DNA of 64,000 nucleotides from Limnobacter humi (GCF_024518835.1 NZ_JANIGO010000002.1:315522-379521); one strand, 5' to 3'. Counted from the stretch's first letter, positions 9,526 to 19,648 are shown. Numbers and translations are program-made. The notes: generated by a model from the letters alone, not told the origin.

Positions 9526-10860
9526 ATGAAATCGGGCAACGATGAAGTCATCATGAGCAGCCAAACCTTTGTGGCCTGGCTGCGCACAGTTGCCCCTTAC
9601 ATTCATGCCTTTCGAGGCAAAACATTCGTGGTGGCCGTGGATGGGGAGCTGGCATTTCAGGGGTACTTGAACTCGCTGGCGCAGGACTTGTCGTTGCTGC
9701 ATGCCATGGGGATGCGGATTGTGCTGGTGTGTGGGTCTCGCCCGCAAGTGGAAGAACAACTGGCGCTGCGCAACATTCAACCCGTGTTTCACAAAGGCTG
9801 GCGGGTCACCGACAAAGCGGCCCTGGAGTGTGCCAAAGAAGCCGCCGGCGAATTACGACTGGACATTGAAGCGGCCTTTTCGCAGGGCCTGCCCAACACA
9901 CCCATGGCACACTCGTCCATGCGGGTGGTGTCGGGCAATTTCATCACCGCACGGCCCATGGGTATTTTGGACGGCGTGGACCTCCAACACACCGGGCTGG
10001 TGCGCAAAATTGACGTCAATGCGGTCAACTTCAGCCTGAACAGCAATGCGATTGTAGTGCTCTCTACACTGGGCTTCTCCCCAACTGGCGAGGCCTTTAA
10101 CCTAACCATGGAAGATGTGGCCACCACCGCAGCCCGCGCGCTGAAGGCGGACAAGCTGATTTTTGTCAGCAAAATTGAAGGGGTTTTTGACGGAGATGGC
10201 CAGTTGCTGGAAGAACTGGAACTGGACCGTGCGCGGGATTTGTTGATGAACGGCAAGCTGGACGAGCAAACCAAGGACTACCTGGAATGCTGCATCTTGG
10301 CCATCCAGGGCGGCGTCGACCGGGCCCACATCGTGCCGCTGTTTCTGGATGGTGGCGTTTTGCTGGAGCTGTTTTCGCACGACGGCGTGGGCACCATGGT
10401 GTCGGAAGAAAACTTGGAAAGCCTGCGCCACGCCACATTGGACGATGCAGGCGGTATTAAAACCCTGATTGAACCGCTGGAGATGGATGGCACCCTGGTG
10501 CGCCGCGGCCGTGACCGAATAGAACGGGATATCGACCATTTTGTGGTGTTGGAGCATGACGGGATTTTGTGGGGGTGCGCAGCGATGTACCCCTACCCCA
10601 ACGAGGGCATGGCCGAACTGGCTTGCCTGGTGGTGCACCCGTCCTGGCAAGGCACAGGTGATGGCGAACGCCTGCTGAAGAAAATTGAGCATGATGCCCG
10701 CAAACAAGGCTTCAAGAAGCTGTTTGTGTTGACCACACAAACATCGCACTTTTTCATCAAACGCGGTTTTGCACCGGTGGACATCGACAAATTGCCTGTC
10801 GAGCGGCGACGCATGTATGACCGCAGCCGCAATTCCCAAGTGTTGATCAAGACATTGTGA
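9526..10860 (+). CDS. argA: Amino-acid N-acetyltransferase (N-acetylglutamate synthase)
   Basis: Catalyses acetyl-CoA plus glutamate to N-acetylglutamate, the first step of arginine synthesis. The N-terminal part is an amino-acid-kinase fold (GKTFVVAVDGELAF, then VLVCGSRPQVEEQL). The C-terminal part is a GNAT acetyltransferase (LVVHPSWQGTGDGERLL). The start at 9526 has GAGG 5 nt upstream and gives 444 residues, matching the roughly 443 of the E. coli enzyme; earlier ATGs at 9442 and 9457 would add a poorly conserved acidic, proline-rich leader. The next gene begins 10 bp after the stop, so the two are probably cotranscribed. Confidence 0.93.
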   Translation: MKSGNDEVIMSSQTFVAWLRTVAPYIHAFRGKTFVVAVDGELAFQGYLNSLAQDLSLLHAMGMRIVLVCGSRPQVEEQLALRNIQPVFHKGWRVTDKAALECAKEAAGELRLDIEAAFSQGLPNTPMAHSSMRVVSGNFITARPMGILDGVDLQHTGLVRKIDVNAVNFSLNSNAIVVLSTLGFSPTGEAFNLTMEDVATTAARALKADKLIFVSKIEGVFDGDGQLLEELELDRARDLLMNGKLDEQTKDYLECCILAIQGGVDRAHIVPLFLDGGVLLELFSHDGVGTMVSEENLESLRHATLDDAGGIKTLIEPLEMDGTLVRRGRDRIERDIDHFVVLEHDGILWGCAAMYPYPNEGMAELACLVVHPSWQGTGDGERLLKKIEHDARKQGFKKLFVLTTQTSHFFIKRGFAPVDIDKLPVERRRMYDRSRNSQVLIKTL

Positions 10861-10870
10861 GCGCTGCACT

Positions 10871-12082
10871 GTGAGCACATTCAAACCCAAAAACAATGGG
10901 CTGGATTTGCCCACCCACCTGCTTCACACGGACAATGCGGACACCACCGGTTACCAGGCTTTGGCCACACCGGTGTACCGGGGGTCGAGCATTTTTTTCA
11001 ACAGCACGGCTGAACAGCGCCGCGAACATGACCCACTGGCGCTGAGTTACACCTACGGCATTCGCGACAACCCCACACAATTCACGTTGGCCAAAAAGCT
11101 GGCGGAGATTGAAGGAGCGAAGCATGCACTGGTGTGTCCCTCAGGGCTTTCCGCCATCACACTGGTGGCACAGGCTTGCCTGAAAACCGGCGACCACTGG
11201 TGCATTCCAGACAATGCATACGGCCCGGTGCATGCTTTGGCTCAATCACTGCGGCAAGACTATGGTGTTGAGTTTTCGGTGTATGAAAGCACGCAGATCG
11301 AGTCGTTGGTGGCTGCGGTGAAAGACCACACTCGCCTGATATGGACAGAGTCGCCCGGTTCTCTGACTTTTGAGGTGCCGGACTTGCGCGCCATCGTGGC
11401 GTTGGCTCACTCAAAGGGCATACCCACCGGCATCGACAACACTTGGTCGGCAGGCATTGCGCTCAAACCATTCGAGCTGGGCCTGGATTTCAGCATACAG
11501 GCGCTGACCAAATACCAATGTGGCCATGCCGATGTGCTATTGGGTGCTGTGCTGAGCAACAACAGCCCATTGTTTGCAGCGGTTGAGCGCAAAAACAGGC
11601 TGTATGGCTTGGGTGTATCACCGGAAGATTGCAGCCTGGTGCTGCGCGGCTTGTACACACTGCCGCTTCGATTTGAAGCACAGGCCCACACAGCGTTGGA
11701 ACTGGCGCACTGGTTGAGCCAGCACCCGGCCATCAAAACAGTGCTGCACCCTGCGCTGCCCTCCTGCCCAGGACATGCCTGGTTCAAACGTGACTTTACC
11801 GGTGCTGCCAGTGTGTTTGCGGTGGCCTTGCATCAGCAATTCAGCGATGCCGATGCCTGCGCGGTAATTGACCGGTTGAAGCTATTCCGGATTGCCTATT
11901 CATGGGGTGGCCCAGAAAGCCTGGGCTTGGTGGTGAATATTACCGATTCCCGCCGGGCTCATTTGGTGAGCCTGCTGGGGGAATGCGGCCCCATGCTGCG
12001 TTTTGCAGTCGGGCTTGAAACATTCAAGGATTTGCGTGCAGACCTTGAACAGGCGCTGAGCGTGTTAAACCCAGGCGCCTGA
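10871..12082 (+). CDS. metC: Cystathionine beta-lyase-type Cys/Met metabolism PLP enzyme
   Basis: A 403-residue fold-type I PLP enzyme of the Cys/Met metabolism family; MetC cleaves cystathionine to homocysteine, pyruvate and ammonia. Visible features are the active-site lysine in QALTKYQCGHADVLLG, the substrate-loop tyrosines in LSYTYGIRDNPT, and the IDNTWSAG cofactor-aspartate segment. The C-terminal segment RIAYSWGGPESL is typical of cystathionine beta-lyase rather than of gamma-synthase. The start is a GTG directly after argA, without a clear independent promoter. It is not linked to metE/metR, which lie 35 kb away. Confidence 0.85.
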   Translation: MSTFKPKNNGLDLPTHLLHTDNADTTGYQALATPVYRGSSIFFNSTAEQRREHDPLALSYTYGIRDNPTQFTLAKKLAEIEGAKHALVCPSGLSAITLVAQACLKTGDHWCIPDNAYGPVHALAQSLRQDYGVEFSVYESTQIESLVAAVKDHTRLIWTESPGSLTFEVPDLRAIVALAHSKGIPTGIDNTWSAGIALKPFELGLDFSIQALTKYQCGHADVLLGAVLSNNSPLFAAVERKNRLYGLGVSPEDCSLVLRGLYTLPLRFEAQAHTALELAHWLSQHPAIKTVLHPALPSCPGHAWFKRDFTGAASVFAVALHQQFSDADACAVIDRLKLFRIAYSWGGPESLGLVVNITDSRRAHLVSLLGECGPMLRFAVGLETFKDLRADLEQALSVLNPGA

Positions 12083-12102
12083 CACTGTTGTGCCCAAATG
12101 GC

Positions 12103-14358
12103 TTATACCTTTACACAGTCTACAAAGTATTCCACATCGCCATTGTCGTTTTCCACTTCAACCAGGCCGTGAATATCGGTTTCAAAGCCTGGAAACTGGG
12201 CATTGAACTCACGCGCAAACCGCAGGTAGTCCACAATCGTGGCATTGAAAATTTCGCCTGGAATCAACAACGGGATGCCCGGTGGGTAAGGCGTGAGCAA
12301 GGCAGAGGTGATGCGCCCTTCCAATTCATCAATGGCCACACGCTCAATTTCACGGTGGGCCACCTTGGCATAGGCTTCGGCAGGCACCATGGCAGGCTGC
12401 ATATCGGACAAATACATTTCGGTGGTTAGACGAGCCACGTCCTTCTTGCGATACATGTCGTGAATTTTGTGACACAAGTCGCGCAAGCCCATGCGCTCAT
12501 AACGCGGGTGCGCTTGACAAAACTCCGGAATGACGCGCCACAGCGGCTGGTTTTTGTCGTAGTCGTCCTTGAACTGCTGCAAAGCAGTCACCAGGGTGTT
12601 CCAACGCCCTTTGGTAATGCCAATGGTAAACATGATGAAGAACGAATACAGACCGGTTTTTTCAACAATCACACCATGCTCTGCCAGGTATTTGGTCACG
12701 ATGGATGCCGGAATACCAGTGTCGGCGAACTGACCATTCACATCCAAACCTGGGTTCACAATGGTGGCCTTGATGGGGTCCAGCATGTTGAAACCATTGG
12801 CAAGTTTGCCAAAGCCATGCCAGGGATCCTCGGCATGAATCATCCAGTCGTCTTGCTCACTGGCGCCGTCTGCGCTGAGAACCTCGGGGCCCCACACAGT
12901 AAACCACCAGTCGTTGCCGAACTCCTCAGCCACTTTGCGCATCGCGCGGCGAAAATCCAGTGCTTCGACGATGCTTTCCTCGACCAACGCTGTACCGCCC
13001 GGGGGTTCCATCATGGCAGCAGCCACATCGCAACTGGCGATGATGGCGTATTGCGGACTGGTGGAGGTGTGCATGAGGTAAGCCTCGTTGAACACATGGC
13101 GATCGAGTTTTCGGTTCTCGGACTCTTGCACCAGAATTTGCGAGGCCTGCGACAAACCGGCCAGCAATTTGTGCGTGGACTGTGTGGAGAACACCAGCGC
13201 ATCTTTGGTGCGCGGGCGATCACGGCCAATGGCGTGCATGTTCCTATACAGAGAGTGAAAGCTGGCGTGGGGCAACCAGGCCTCATCAAAATGCAGCGTG
13301 TCGATTTCGGAACCCAGGGTGTCCTTGATCATGTCGACGTTGTAGAGCACACCGTCATAGGTGCTCTGCGTGATGGTCAGGATGCGTGGTTTCTTGTTTT
13401 TGGCTTTGCTGGCAAAGGGATGGTTCTCAATTTTCTTGCGAATGCTCTCTGGATTGAACTCATCCAGCGGGATGGGGCCAATCAAGCCCAAGTGGTTCCG
13501 CGTGGGCGTGAGAAACACCGGGATGGCACCCGTCATCGTGATGGAGTGCAGAATGGACTTGTGACAATTTCGGTCGACCACAACAATGTCGCCTGGGGCC
13601 ACGTTGGCATGCCATACCATTTTGTTGGATGTGGATGTTCCATTGGTCACGAAAAAACAATGGTCCGCGTTGAAAATGCGGGCTGCATTGCGTTCCGAGG
13701 CTGCCACAGGACCCGTGTGGTCCAACAGCTGACCCAACTCGTCAACCGCGTTGCAGACATCAGCCCGGAGCATGTTCTCACCGAAAAACTGGTGAAACAT
13801 TTGCCCCACAGGGCTTTTCAGAAAAGCCACACCACCGGAGTGTCCTGGGCAGTGCCACGAATAAGAACCATCTTGCGCGTAGTGTACCAAAGCCCGGAAA
13901 AATGGAGGGGCCAATGAATCCAGATAACTTTTGGCTTCACGGATGATGTGGCGGGCTACGAACTCGGGTGTGTCCTCAAACATGTGAATGAAGCCATGCA
14001 ATTCTTTCAGAATGGCATTGGGAATGTGCCGCGAAGTGCGGGTTTCACCATACAGATAAATCGGAATATCCGCGTTCTTGAAACGGATTTCCTCCACGAA
14101 ACTCTTCAGGCTGGTCAGCGCCGTGTCCACTTCCTGTTTGCTGCCCAACCCGAACTCTTCATCATCAATGGACAGGATGAATGCGCTGGCCCGGCTTTGT
14201 TGCTGTGCGAACTGGCTTAAGTCGCCATAGCTGGTCACCCCAAGAACCTCGACACCCTCGGCCTCAATGGCATCGGCCAGTGCGCGAATACCCAATCCAG
14301 AGGCGTTTTCGGAGCGGAAATCTTCATCAATGATGACGATGGGAAAGCGGAATTTCAT
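12103..14358 (-). CDS. Orn/Lys/Arg decarboxylase, class I (PLP-dependent)
   Basis: A 751-residue biodegradative-type basic amino acid decarboxylase, producing a diamine or agmatine plus CO2. The N-terminal Rossmann-like 'wing' domain starts at MKFRFPIVIIDEDF. The PLP-binding lysine is in the segment FSTQSTHKLLAGLSQAS, and the C-terminal domain is full length. Sequence alone does not decide between ornithine, lysine and arginine as substrate. I chose ATG 14358 because the wing domain begins there; AGGA lies about 9 nt upstream. It converges on the argA-metC operon with a 20 bp gap. Confidence 0.92.
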   Translation of the reverse strand: MKFRFPIVIIDEDFRSENASGLGIRALADAIEAEGVEVLGVTSYGDLSQFAQQQSRASAFILSIDDEEFGLGSKQEVDTALTSLKSFVEEIRFKNADIPIYLYGETRTSRHIPNAILKELHGFIHMFEDTPEFVARHIIREAKSYLDSLAPPFFRALVHYAQDGSYSWHCPGHSGGVAFLKSPVGQMFHQFFGENMLRADVCNAVDELGQLLDHTGPVAASERNAARIFNADHCFFVTNGTSTSNKMVWHANVAPGDIVVVDRNCHKSILHSITMTGAIPVFLTPTRNHLGLIGPIPLDEFNPESIRKKIENHPFASKAKNKKPRILTITQSTYDGVLYNVDMIKDTLGSEIDTLHFDEAWLPHASFHSLYRNMHAIGRDRPRTKDALVFSTQSTHKLLAGLSQASQILVQESENRKLDRHVFNEAYLMHTSTSPQYAIIASCDVAAAMMEPPGGTALVEESIVEALDFRRAMRKVAEEFGNDWWFTVWGPEVLSADGASEQDDWMIHAEDPWHGFGKLANGFNMLDPIKATIVNPGLDVNGQFADTGIPASIVTKYLAEHGVIVEKTGLYSFFIMFTIGITKGRWNTLVTALQQFKDDYDKNQPLWRVIPEFCQAHPRYERMGLRDLCHKIHDMYRKKDVARLTTEMYLSDMQPAMVPAEAYAKVAHREIERVAIDELEGRITSALLTPYPPGIPLLIPGEIFNATIVDYLRFAREFNAQFPGFETDIHGLVEVENDNGDVEYFVDCVKV

Positions 14359-14581
14359 TCGGGTGGTCCTGTCTTCAACAAACGGTGGCCAAGGGCTTGG
14401 CACTCAGAAGCCTGCATTATCCATCACAGGGGGGGCTGATCCAAGAAAAACCCGCAATTCGATCCATTTGCAGCGCAAAAAACAGCCTTCGGGGCGCCGA
14501 ACCATCCTCACAACGAGTGATGTCACGGGATTGTCAAAAAACCTTGGCTCAATCCGGGCAACGCCACGCAATCCAACCGGC

Positions 14582-15715
14582 ATGTCCATCCAGTCCATTG
14601 GTTATCAACGGTTCCCGGCCAACCAGGATACCAGTCTTCACAGCTCAGCCCTGTCTTGGCGAGACGCTGTTCGACGTGTGGAAGTTGGCCTGAACGATCA
14701 TGAGTCCTGTTATAAACGAATACACCGACTCCGAACCCAATCCCCCCAGGTTCGACATCGCCTGGACACACTCCTGATCTGCCCCACAGTCAAACCGTGC
14801 GGGTTTGTCCGGTTTCTGTGTTACGGCGCCAAATGGACTGAGGAAATGGGGGAGGTCTGTGCAGACATTTCAACCATTGTTGAGCGGCTGGTGAGGAAAA
14901 CACTGTCCAACGGGCGCAACTCCGATTTGGCGGCCGTGATCGGATCTGGTATGGGACGGCTGGTCACCAGCCACATGAATGTGATGGGTTTATCGGTCAA
15001 CAAATCTGCTGGGGCTGTGTTGTATGGCCTGTCCGCCTTGATGTCGATGTTGGCGCTGGCCTTGAGTTCCCGCTCGGGCAGCAACGACCCGACAGCCCTG
15101 ACTCCCGATGCCTCAGCCCGCCAGCCACAGCCTGATCAGGGACTGGGCTGGTCAGCCCAACACCGGGTGTCGCGATACCTGGAAAACCAGAAGGAACACC
15201 TGCTGGACCGAGCAAGGAACTCCCGCCATCTAGTCCTGAAACGCTTGGCGAGTCGGGTGGAGTGGCAGATTAGCCGGCACAAACGGATTGAAGGCGATGC
15301 ATTGCCCGCGGTTTGCCGTCAAAGCCATTGTGACTACATGTGGAACAACCTTCACCAGTACGGTGTATGTACCCGAGTTCTGATGGTTACTGGACACACC
15401 CTGTTCCAGATAACCAACCGGTTGTTCATATCTTGGGATAAATATGCTGCTCGCCTGTTGAACCAGACTGTGCTCAAACGTTTCACGGGTGAATTGCTGG
15501 GTCACCGACTCAGTTCGTGTTTGATGTACGCCGCATCGGCTGGGCTGTCCATCCCCGCCAGTCAACTGATCGTCGGCCTATCTACACTGGGTGCGGCGGT
15601 TTGTGCCGCCACTTTGGTGTGCTTTTTGATGGCCAAGTTGGCAGTTGCCCTGGGCGATTGGAAGGGCAACTTACAACCCACACCCAAACGGAGACCAGTT
15701 TTTCATGGGTCTTAG
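14582..15715 (+). CDS. Unrecognised protein with hydrophobic segments
   Basis: An open frame of about 377 codons that I cannot assign to a family. Its codon choice (CTG, GCC, GGC rich) looks like the neighbours. The N-terminal third is basic and rich in Arg and Cys. One hydrophobic stretch lies around [20 protein letters not shown] and a second long one near the C terminus ([20 protein letters not shown]), separated by an Arg-rich region. No start has a good Shine-Dalgarno: ATG 14582 and ATG 14846 are both possible, and the frame is open further upstream across the decarboxylase promoter. The 3' end overlaps the convergent dcd stop by 4 bp. It may be an orphan gene. The 223 bp before it hold no other gene that I can see. 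Confidence 0.45.
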   Translation: MSIQSIGYQRFPANQDTSLHSSALSWRDAVRRVEVGLNDHESCYKRIHRLRTQSPQVRHRLDTLLICPTVKPCGFVRFLCYGAKWTEEMGEVCADISTIVERLVRKTLSNGRNSDLAAVIGSGMGRLVTSHMNVMGLSVNKSAGAVLYGLSALMSMLALALSSRSGSNDPTALTPDASARQPQPDQGLGWSAQHRVSRYLENQKEHLLDRARNSRHLVLKRLASRVEWQISRHKRIEGDALPAVCRQSHCDYMWNNLHQYGVCTRVLMVTGHTLFQITNRLFISWDKYAARLLNQTVLKRFTGELLGHRLSSCLMYAASAGLSIPASQLIVGLSTLGAAVCAATLVCFLMAKLAVALGDWKGNLQPTPKRRPVFHGS

Positions 15716-16278
15716 GCCTTGGGCAGCGTCACGCCATGCTGTCCCTGGTATTTCCCGCCACGGTCTTTGTAAGACACCTCACAGACCTCATCACTTTCAA
15801 AAAACAACACTTGTGCGCAACCTTCACCGGCGTAAATTTTGGCCGGCAGGGGTGTTGTGTTTGAAAATTCCAGCGTCACATACCCTTCCCACTCGGGCTC
15901 AAACGGGGTGACGTTGACGATAATGCCGCAGCGTGCATAGGTGCTTTTGCCCAAGCAAATGGTGAGCACATTCCGTGGAATTCGAAAGTATTCAACCGTG
16001 CGCGCCAATGCAAACGAGTTGGGCGGGATAATGCAAACATCACCTTTGAAATCAACAAAGCTTTTTTCGTCAAAATTTTTCGGGTCTACGATGGTGCTGT
16101 TGATGTTGGTGAAGATCTTGAATTCATCCGCACATCGAATGTCATAGCCGTAGCTTGAAGTGCCGTAGGAAACAATTTTTCGATCATCCAGATACCGAAC
16201 CTGATGGGGCTCAAACGGCTCAATCATGCCGTGTTCCTGCGCCATTTGACGAATCCATTTGTCTGACTTGATGCTCAT
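15712..16278 (-). CDS. dcd: dCTP deaminase
   Basis: Deaminates dCTP to dUTP to feed thymidylate synthesis. At 188 residues it has the family's exact usual length. Signature segments are [17 protein letters not shown] at the N terminus, [10 protein letters not shown], and the nucleotide-binding [18 protein letters not shown] with the catalytic Glu; the C terminus [13 protein letters not shown] closes over the triphosphate. ATG 16278 has AGGAG 6 nt upstream. It lies 46 bp behind the 186-residue gene, so the two may be cotranscribed. Confidence 0.96.
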   Translation of the reverse strand: MSIKSDKWIRQMAQEHGMIEPFEPHQVRYLDDRKIVSYGTSSYGYDIRCADEFKIFTNINSTIVDPKNFDEKSFVDFKGDVCIIPPNSFALARTVEYFRIPRNVLTICLGKSTYARCGIIVNVTPFEPEWEGYVTLEFSNTTPLPAKIYAGEGCAQVLFFESDEVCEVSYKDRGGKYQGQHGVTLPKA

Positions 16279-16324
16279 GCCTGCTCCTGCGCTGCTGTCG
16301 ATTGGCCGCATGGTACCTGAGGAT

Positions 16325-16885
16325 TTAGCTGGCTTGTTGCAGATTTTCCAGAATGTGCTCAACCTCGGCCTGAATGGTGGTGGTCAAGGAATCTACGAAG
16401 TGTTTCACCAATTCACCAAACTCGACAGGCGACACCTGGTCCAACGGCAATTGAATCAAAAACTCCAACATTTCCGTGTGCATGTTAATGCCCACCTGAA
16501 AATGGAAGTCCAGCACATGCACCATGTCGAATGACTCTGCCAGAAAATGCAAGCAGAGTTCTGCGGCATTGGGCATGTTCATGTTGTACAGGGGCACCCC
16601 CAGCACCACCCAACGCTGTTGGGCGGACTGTCCTGGGCGAAAGTAAACCTCCTGGCCCTTGCAACGCCCCAGAACCATGCCCTCCCCGTCAAACCACTCG
16701 AGCCCGGCGGCCCGCAGCGCTTGGTGAAGCAAATCAGCATCGTCCGGTAAAAAACCGTTGGGGAGCGGTGTTGGGCTGGCTGTCGAACCGCTGCTTGAGC
16801 TGGCCATTTGGGATTGTTTGAGTGCCGTCGACCTTGCGCTTGAATGAGATGGTTGCTGAAATGGAGTTCGCGGCGCTTGTTTCAT
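16325..16885 (-). CDS. Conserved-looking protein with a possible CesT/type III chaperone-like fold
   Basis: A 186-residue protein that I do not firmly recognise. A disordered Ser/Pro-rich N terminus of about 45 residues is followed by a compact domain. Its predicted order is helix ([14 protein letters not shown]), two strands ([24 protein letters not shown]), helix ([13 protein letters not shown]), strands ([20 protein letters not shown]) and a long C-terminal helix. That order and the pattern 'lpl..vs..ef..l...fv' resemble CesT-type type III secretion chaperones, but no secretion genes are in the window. The fold assignment is inference only. ATG 16885 or 16807 could be the start. It precedes dcd by 46 bp. 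Confidence 0.6.
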   Translation of the reverse strand: MKQAPRTPFQQPSHSSARSTALKQSQMASSSSGSTASPTPLPNGFLPDDADLLHQALRAAGLEWFDGEGMVLGRCKGQEVYFRPGQSAQQRWVVLGVPLYNMNMPNAAELCLHFLAESFDMVHVLDFHFQVGINMHTEMLEFLIQLPLDQVSPVEFGELVKHFVDSLTTTIQAEVEHILENLQQAS

Positions 16886-16980
16886 GTCTAACCCTAAGCT
16901 CGGTAACATGAACTCTGTGGAACTTTTCAGACAAGGGGTTCCGATCCGGGTCCGTTGTGGCCTTGTAGCCGGTGCTGACC

Positions 16981-17973
16981 TCAGACATCCAACAGTTGAA
17001 ACACCGCCTGCGACACGGCTTGAACCATGGTACTGGAGTCTGGCAAATGCCCCAGGTCCGCATGCAGGTGCAAGGTGGAATTGGGCAACATCTCCGACAG
17101 AAAAATGGCTCCACCAGGTGGACATATCCTGTCTTTCTGGCCTTGTATGATGGCCACAGGCCAGGCTGCTGTCGCGCAGATCTCCACATCACGAACCCAT
17201 TGCTCTGTGGATATGAAGCAACCATGCATCAAAAAGTGGGCCTGTAGCCGATATTTGCGCAACAACGCGTCTTGCTGATCTGGTGTCAAATCGGGCAGGT
17301 GGATGGCGGTTGATGGTCGAGCCCATTGAAGCAGACCCATTTCAAGGGCATTCCAAACCCGCACCGCCAGCACTTGCTCGGCAGTGGAACCCGACAACAC
17401 CGACTCAAACACAGAGCGCCCCCGGGCACCTGGCCGGAAAGCACGCTTGAACAAGGCTGGATCCTGTTGTTCCAATTCACCGATAAATGCATCAACCCTG
17501 GGCACCCAGGGAATGAACGGCGCACGAAGAACCAGCCCAGCCACCCGCTGCGGAGCATGGGCCGCCAAAGCCAACGCCAGGGTAGCTCCCCAGGAACCCC
17601 CCAGGATGTGGAAGCGGTCAATGCACAGGTGATCGGCCAACTGCAGCGCATCATCAATAAACCGCTGTGTGTCGATGGCAGAAAAATCGATGTCTTCGCT
17701 CAGCCCACTGTTGCGCTGATCAAACCCAAACCAGGGGAGACCCAATTGGCGCAGCGGAGCCACGTGGGCAGCAGACAGGCGGCCACCAGGCCCTCCGTGC
17801 AAAACCATCCAGGGTGTGGCCGATCGATGTGGGGAGGCAGGATCCGATGGCTCGCACCACACGGCAAGATTGCCACCCAAATCCAGGATGAACGACGGCT
17901 CTTTCCACAACCCGATTCGACCTGGCCCGGAGTAGGCTTGGTTGAATCGGGACAATGGAATACCGTCTGGCAT
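16981..17973 (-). CDS. pip: Proline iminopeptidase (prolyl aminopeptidase, S33)
   Basis: A 330-residue alpha/beta hydrolase that releases N-terminal proline from peptides. Family motifs are clear: oxyanion HGGPGG, DQRNSG (family DQRGxG, with Asn replacing Gly), nucleophile elbow GGSWGATLAL, and C-terminal Asp (GQKDRICPPGG) and His (DLGHLPDS). The ATG at 17973 lies 6 bp after the mrp stop. A TTG two codons earlier would overlap that stop less naturally. It sits at the end of the mrp transcript; this pairing has no obvious functional meaning. Confidence 0.88.
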   Translation of the reverse strand: MPDGIPLSRFNQAYSGPGRIGLWKEPSFILDLGGNLAVWCEPSDPASPHRSATPWMVLHGGPGGRLSAAHVAPLRQLGLPWFGFDQRNSGLSEDIDFSAIDTQRFIDDALQLADHLCIDRFHILGGSWGATLALALAAHAPQRVAGLVLRAPFIPWVPRVDAFIGELEQQDPALFKRAFRPGARGRSVFESVLSGSTAEQVLAVRVWNALEMGLLQWARPSTAIHLPDLTPDQQDALLRKYRLQAHFLMHGCFISTEQWVRDVEICATAAWPVAIIQGQKDRICPPGGAIFLSEMLPNSTLHLHADLGHLPDSSTMVQAVSQAVFQLLDV

Positions 17974-17979
17974 GGTCAA

Positions 17980-19068
17980 TCAGGTGTTTTGCACGACGAT
18001 CGATGGAAATTTCAAGGACATGTCCTTGGATTGCTCGGCAATACGAACAGCCACCTTTCGCGCAATCTCCTTATAAGACTTGGCGAGATCGCCATCCGGG
18101 TCTGCAATCACAGTGGGTTTGCCCGAATCGGCTTGTTCGCGAATTCGAATATCCAGTGGCAGTCCGCCCAGGTAATGCAGCTTGTAGTCGGCAGCCATTT
18201 TCTGCCCGCCCCCTTGACCGAAGATGTGCTCTTGGTGACCGCAGTTTGAACACACATGAATGGCCATGTTTTCAACGATACCCAAAATGGGGACACCCAC
18301 TTTTTCAAACATTTTTAGACCCTTGCGCGCATCCAGCAAGGCGATGTCTTGAGGGGTGGTCACAATAACCGCACCGGTGACAGGCACCTTTTGTGACAAG
18401 GTCAGTTGAATATCGCCTGTGCCTGGGGGCATGTCCACGATCAAGTAATCCAGGTCACGCCAGTTGGTTTGCTTGAGCAGTTGCTCCAGCGCGCTGGTGA
18501 CCATCGGGCCCCGCCAAACCATGGGTGTGTCCTCATCGATCAAGAAGCCAATCGACATGGCCTGAATATTGTGGCCTTCCATGGGGTCGATGATCTGGCC
18601 GTCTTCCGATTGCGGTCTGCCGGTGATACCCAGCATCGTGGGCTGGGATGGACCATATATGTCAGCATCCAGCATACCAACCCGCGCGCCCTCTGCAGAC
18701 AGTGCCAAAGCCAGATTAACTGCGGTGGTGCTTTTTCCAACACCGCCCTTGCCCGAAGCCACGGCGATGATGTTTTTCACATTGGGCATGGGTTTTAAAC
18801 CGCGCTGCACAGCATGGGTTTGAATCTTGATGGATCCACTGACACTGACGTTCTCAACGCCAGCCACGGTGCGCACAGCAGCAATGGCTTGCTTGCGAAG
18901 GCCATCCAACTGACTTTTACCGGGATAACTCAATTCCAGGTCGAAGGTTACATCGCCACCGTCGACTTGGATGTTCTTGATTTGTTTCGCAGACACCAAA
19001 TCCTTGCCCAGATTGGGATCCATGACACTGCGCAGCGCTTCACGCACCGTGTCTACACTGACTGACAT
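17980..19068 (-). CDS. apbC: Mrp/ApbC iron-sulfur cluster carrier P-loop ATPase
   Basis: A 362-residue cytosolic carrier that loads Fe-S clusters on apoproteins. An N-terminal MIP18/DUF59 domain (residues 1-80) precedes the deviant Walker A SGKGGVGKSTT (about 105-115). The cluster-binding CxxC follows in the segment HVCSNCGHQEHIFG. AGGAG 7 nt upstream decides the ATG at 19068 over the ATG two codons earlier. The proline iminopeptidase gene follows directly. Confidence 0.94.
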   Translation of the reverse strand: MSVSVDTVREALRSVMDPNLGKDLVSAKQIKNIQVDGGDVTFDLELSYPGKSQLDGLRKQAIAAVRTVAGVENVSVSGSIKIQTHAVQRGLKPMPNVKNIIAVASGKGGVGKSTTAVNLALALSAEGARVGMLDADIYGPSQPTMLGITGRPQSEDGQIIDPMEGHNIQAMSIGFLIDEDTPMVWRGPMVTSALEQLLKQTNWRDLDYLIVDMPPGTGDIQLTLSQKVPVTGAVIVTTPQDIALLDARKGLKMFEKVGVPILGIVENMAIHVCSNCGHQEHIFGQGGGQKMAADYKLHYLGGLPLDIRIREQADSGKPTVIADPDGDLAKSYKEIARKVAVRIAEQSKDMSLKFPSIVVQNT

Positions 19069-19290
19069 ACACATTCTCCTCGAGCGACGTCGATAGTTAA
19101 CTGTTATAAGCCAAGAGTCTATCGGTTTTTCCGGTTGTCCGGATGGCAGGGCCTCGAAACAAAGGCGGTGTGGGAGATGAGATAAACCCTAACTGTCGCG
19201 AATGAACGGCCAAGTGAGAGCATCCTCCACTTTTTGCGCACGGGTATTGATAGCATGTCGATCGATGTCAATACACACCGGAGACAACAC

Positions 19291-19455
19291 ATGAAAACCT
19301 ACGTTTGTATCGTTTGTGGCCTGACCTATTCGGAAGCGGCTGGCATGCCTTCCGAAGGCATCGCGCCCGGAACAGTTTGGGAAGACGTGCCCGCAGATTG
19401 GCTGTGTCCGGACTGCGGTGTGGCCAAATCGGATTTCGAAATGGTTGAGGTGTAA
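19291..19455 (+). CDS. Rubredoxin
   Basis: A 54-residue single-iron electron carrier. Two Cys-knuckles bind the iron: CIVCG near residue 6 and CPDCG near residue 39, with the aromatic core residues of the family between them. It usually passes electrons to alkane hydroxylase, rubrerythrin or NADH-dependent partners; none is adjacent. ATG 19291 has GGAG 8 nt upstream. The frame is open upstream, but the family start is here. Confidence 0.95.
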   Translation: MKTYVCIVCGLTYSEAAGMPSEGIAPGTVWEDVPADWLCPDCGVAKSDFEMVEV

Positions 19456-19465
19456 GCCGCTCGGT

Positions 19466-19648
19466 TTAATCACCGGTGACCGCATCAACACCAGCCTCGA
19501 CGACAGCCCCAGTGACGCGGATACCGGTAGACACGACGGCCCCGGTGACGGAAATTGCCGCACCAGCGGTGGCCGAGGCCACAGCGCAACCCTGCAGACC
19601 CTGTAATACCAGCAGCAAACCGGCGCAATACAGAATACCTTTGTTCAT
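19466..19648 (-). CDS. Small lipoprotein (NF038104-like)
   Basis: A 60-residue predicted lipoprotein: a hydrophobic signal ending in the lipobox LQGC (Cys 21), then a short Ala/Val/Thr-rich stretch with repeated TGAVV motifs ending VDAVTGD. This matches the look of the NF038104 family of tiny proteobacterial lipoproteins of unknown function. The ATG is preceded by GGAG. It converges on rubredoxin with a 10 bp gap. Confidence 0.75.
   Translation of the reverse strand: MNKGILYCAGLLLVLQGLQGCAVASATAGAAISVTGAVVSTGIRVTGAVVEAGVDAVTGD

Noticed and set aside
12460-13917. Open frame of 485 codons on the plus strand inside the decarboxylase gene
   Set aside because: It is antisense to a complete, well-conserved enzyme and its composition is that of a codon shadow; no motifs or ribosome site.
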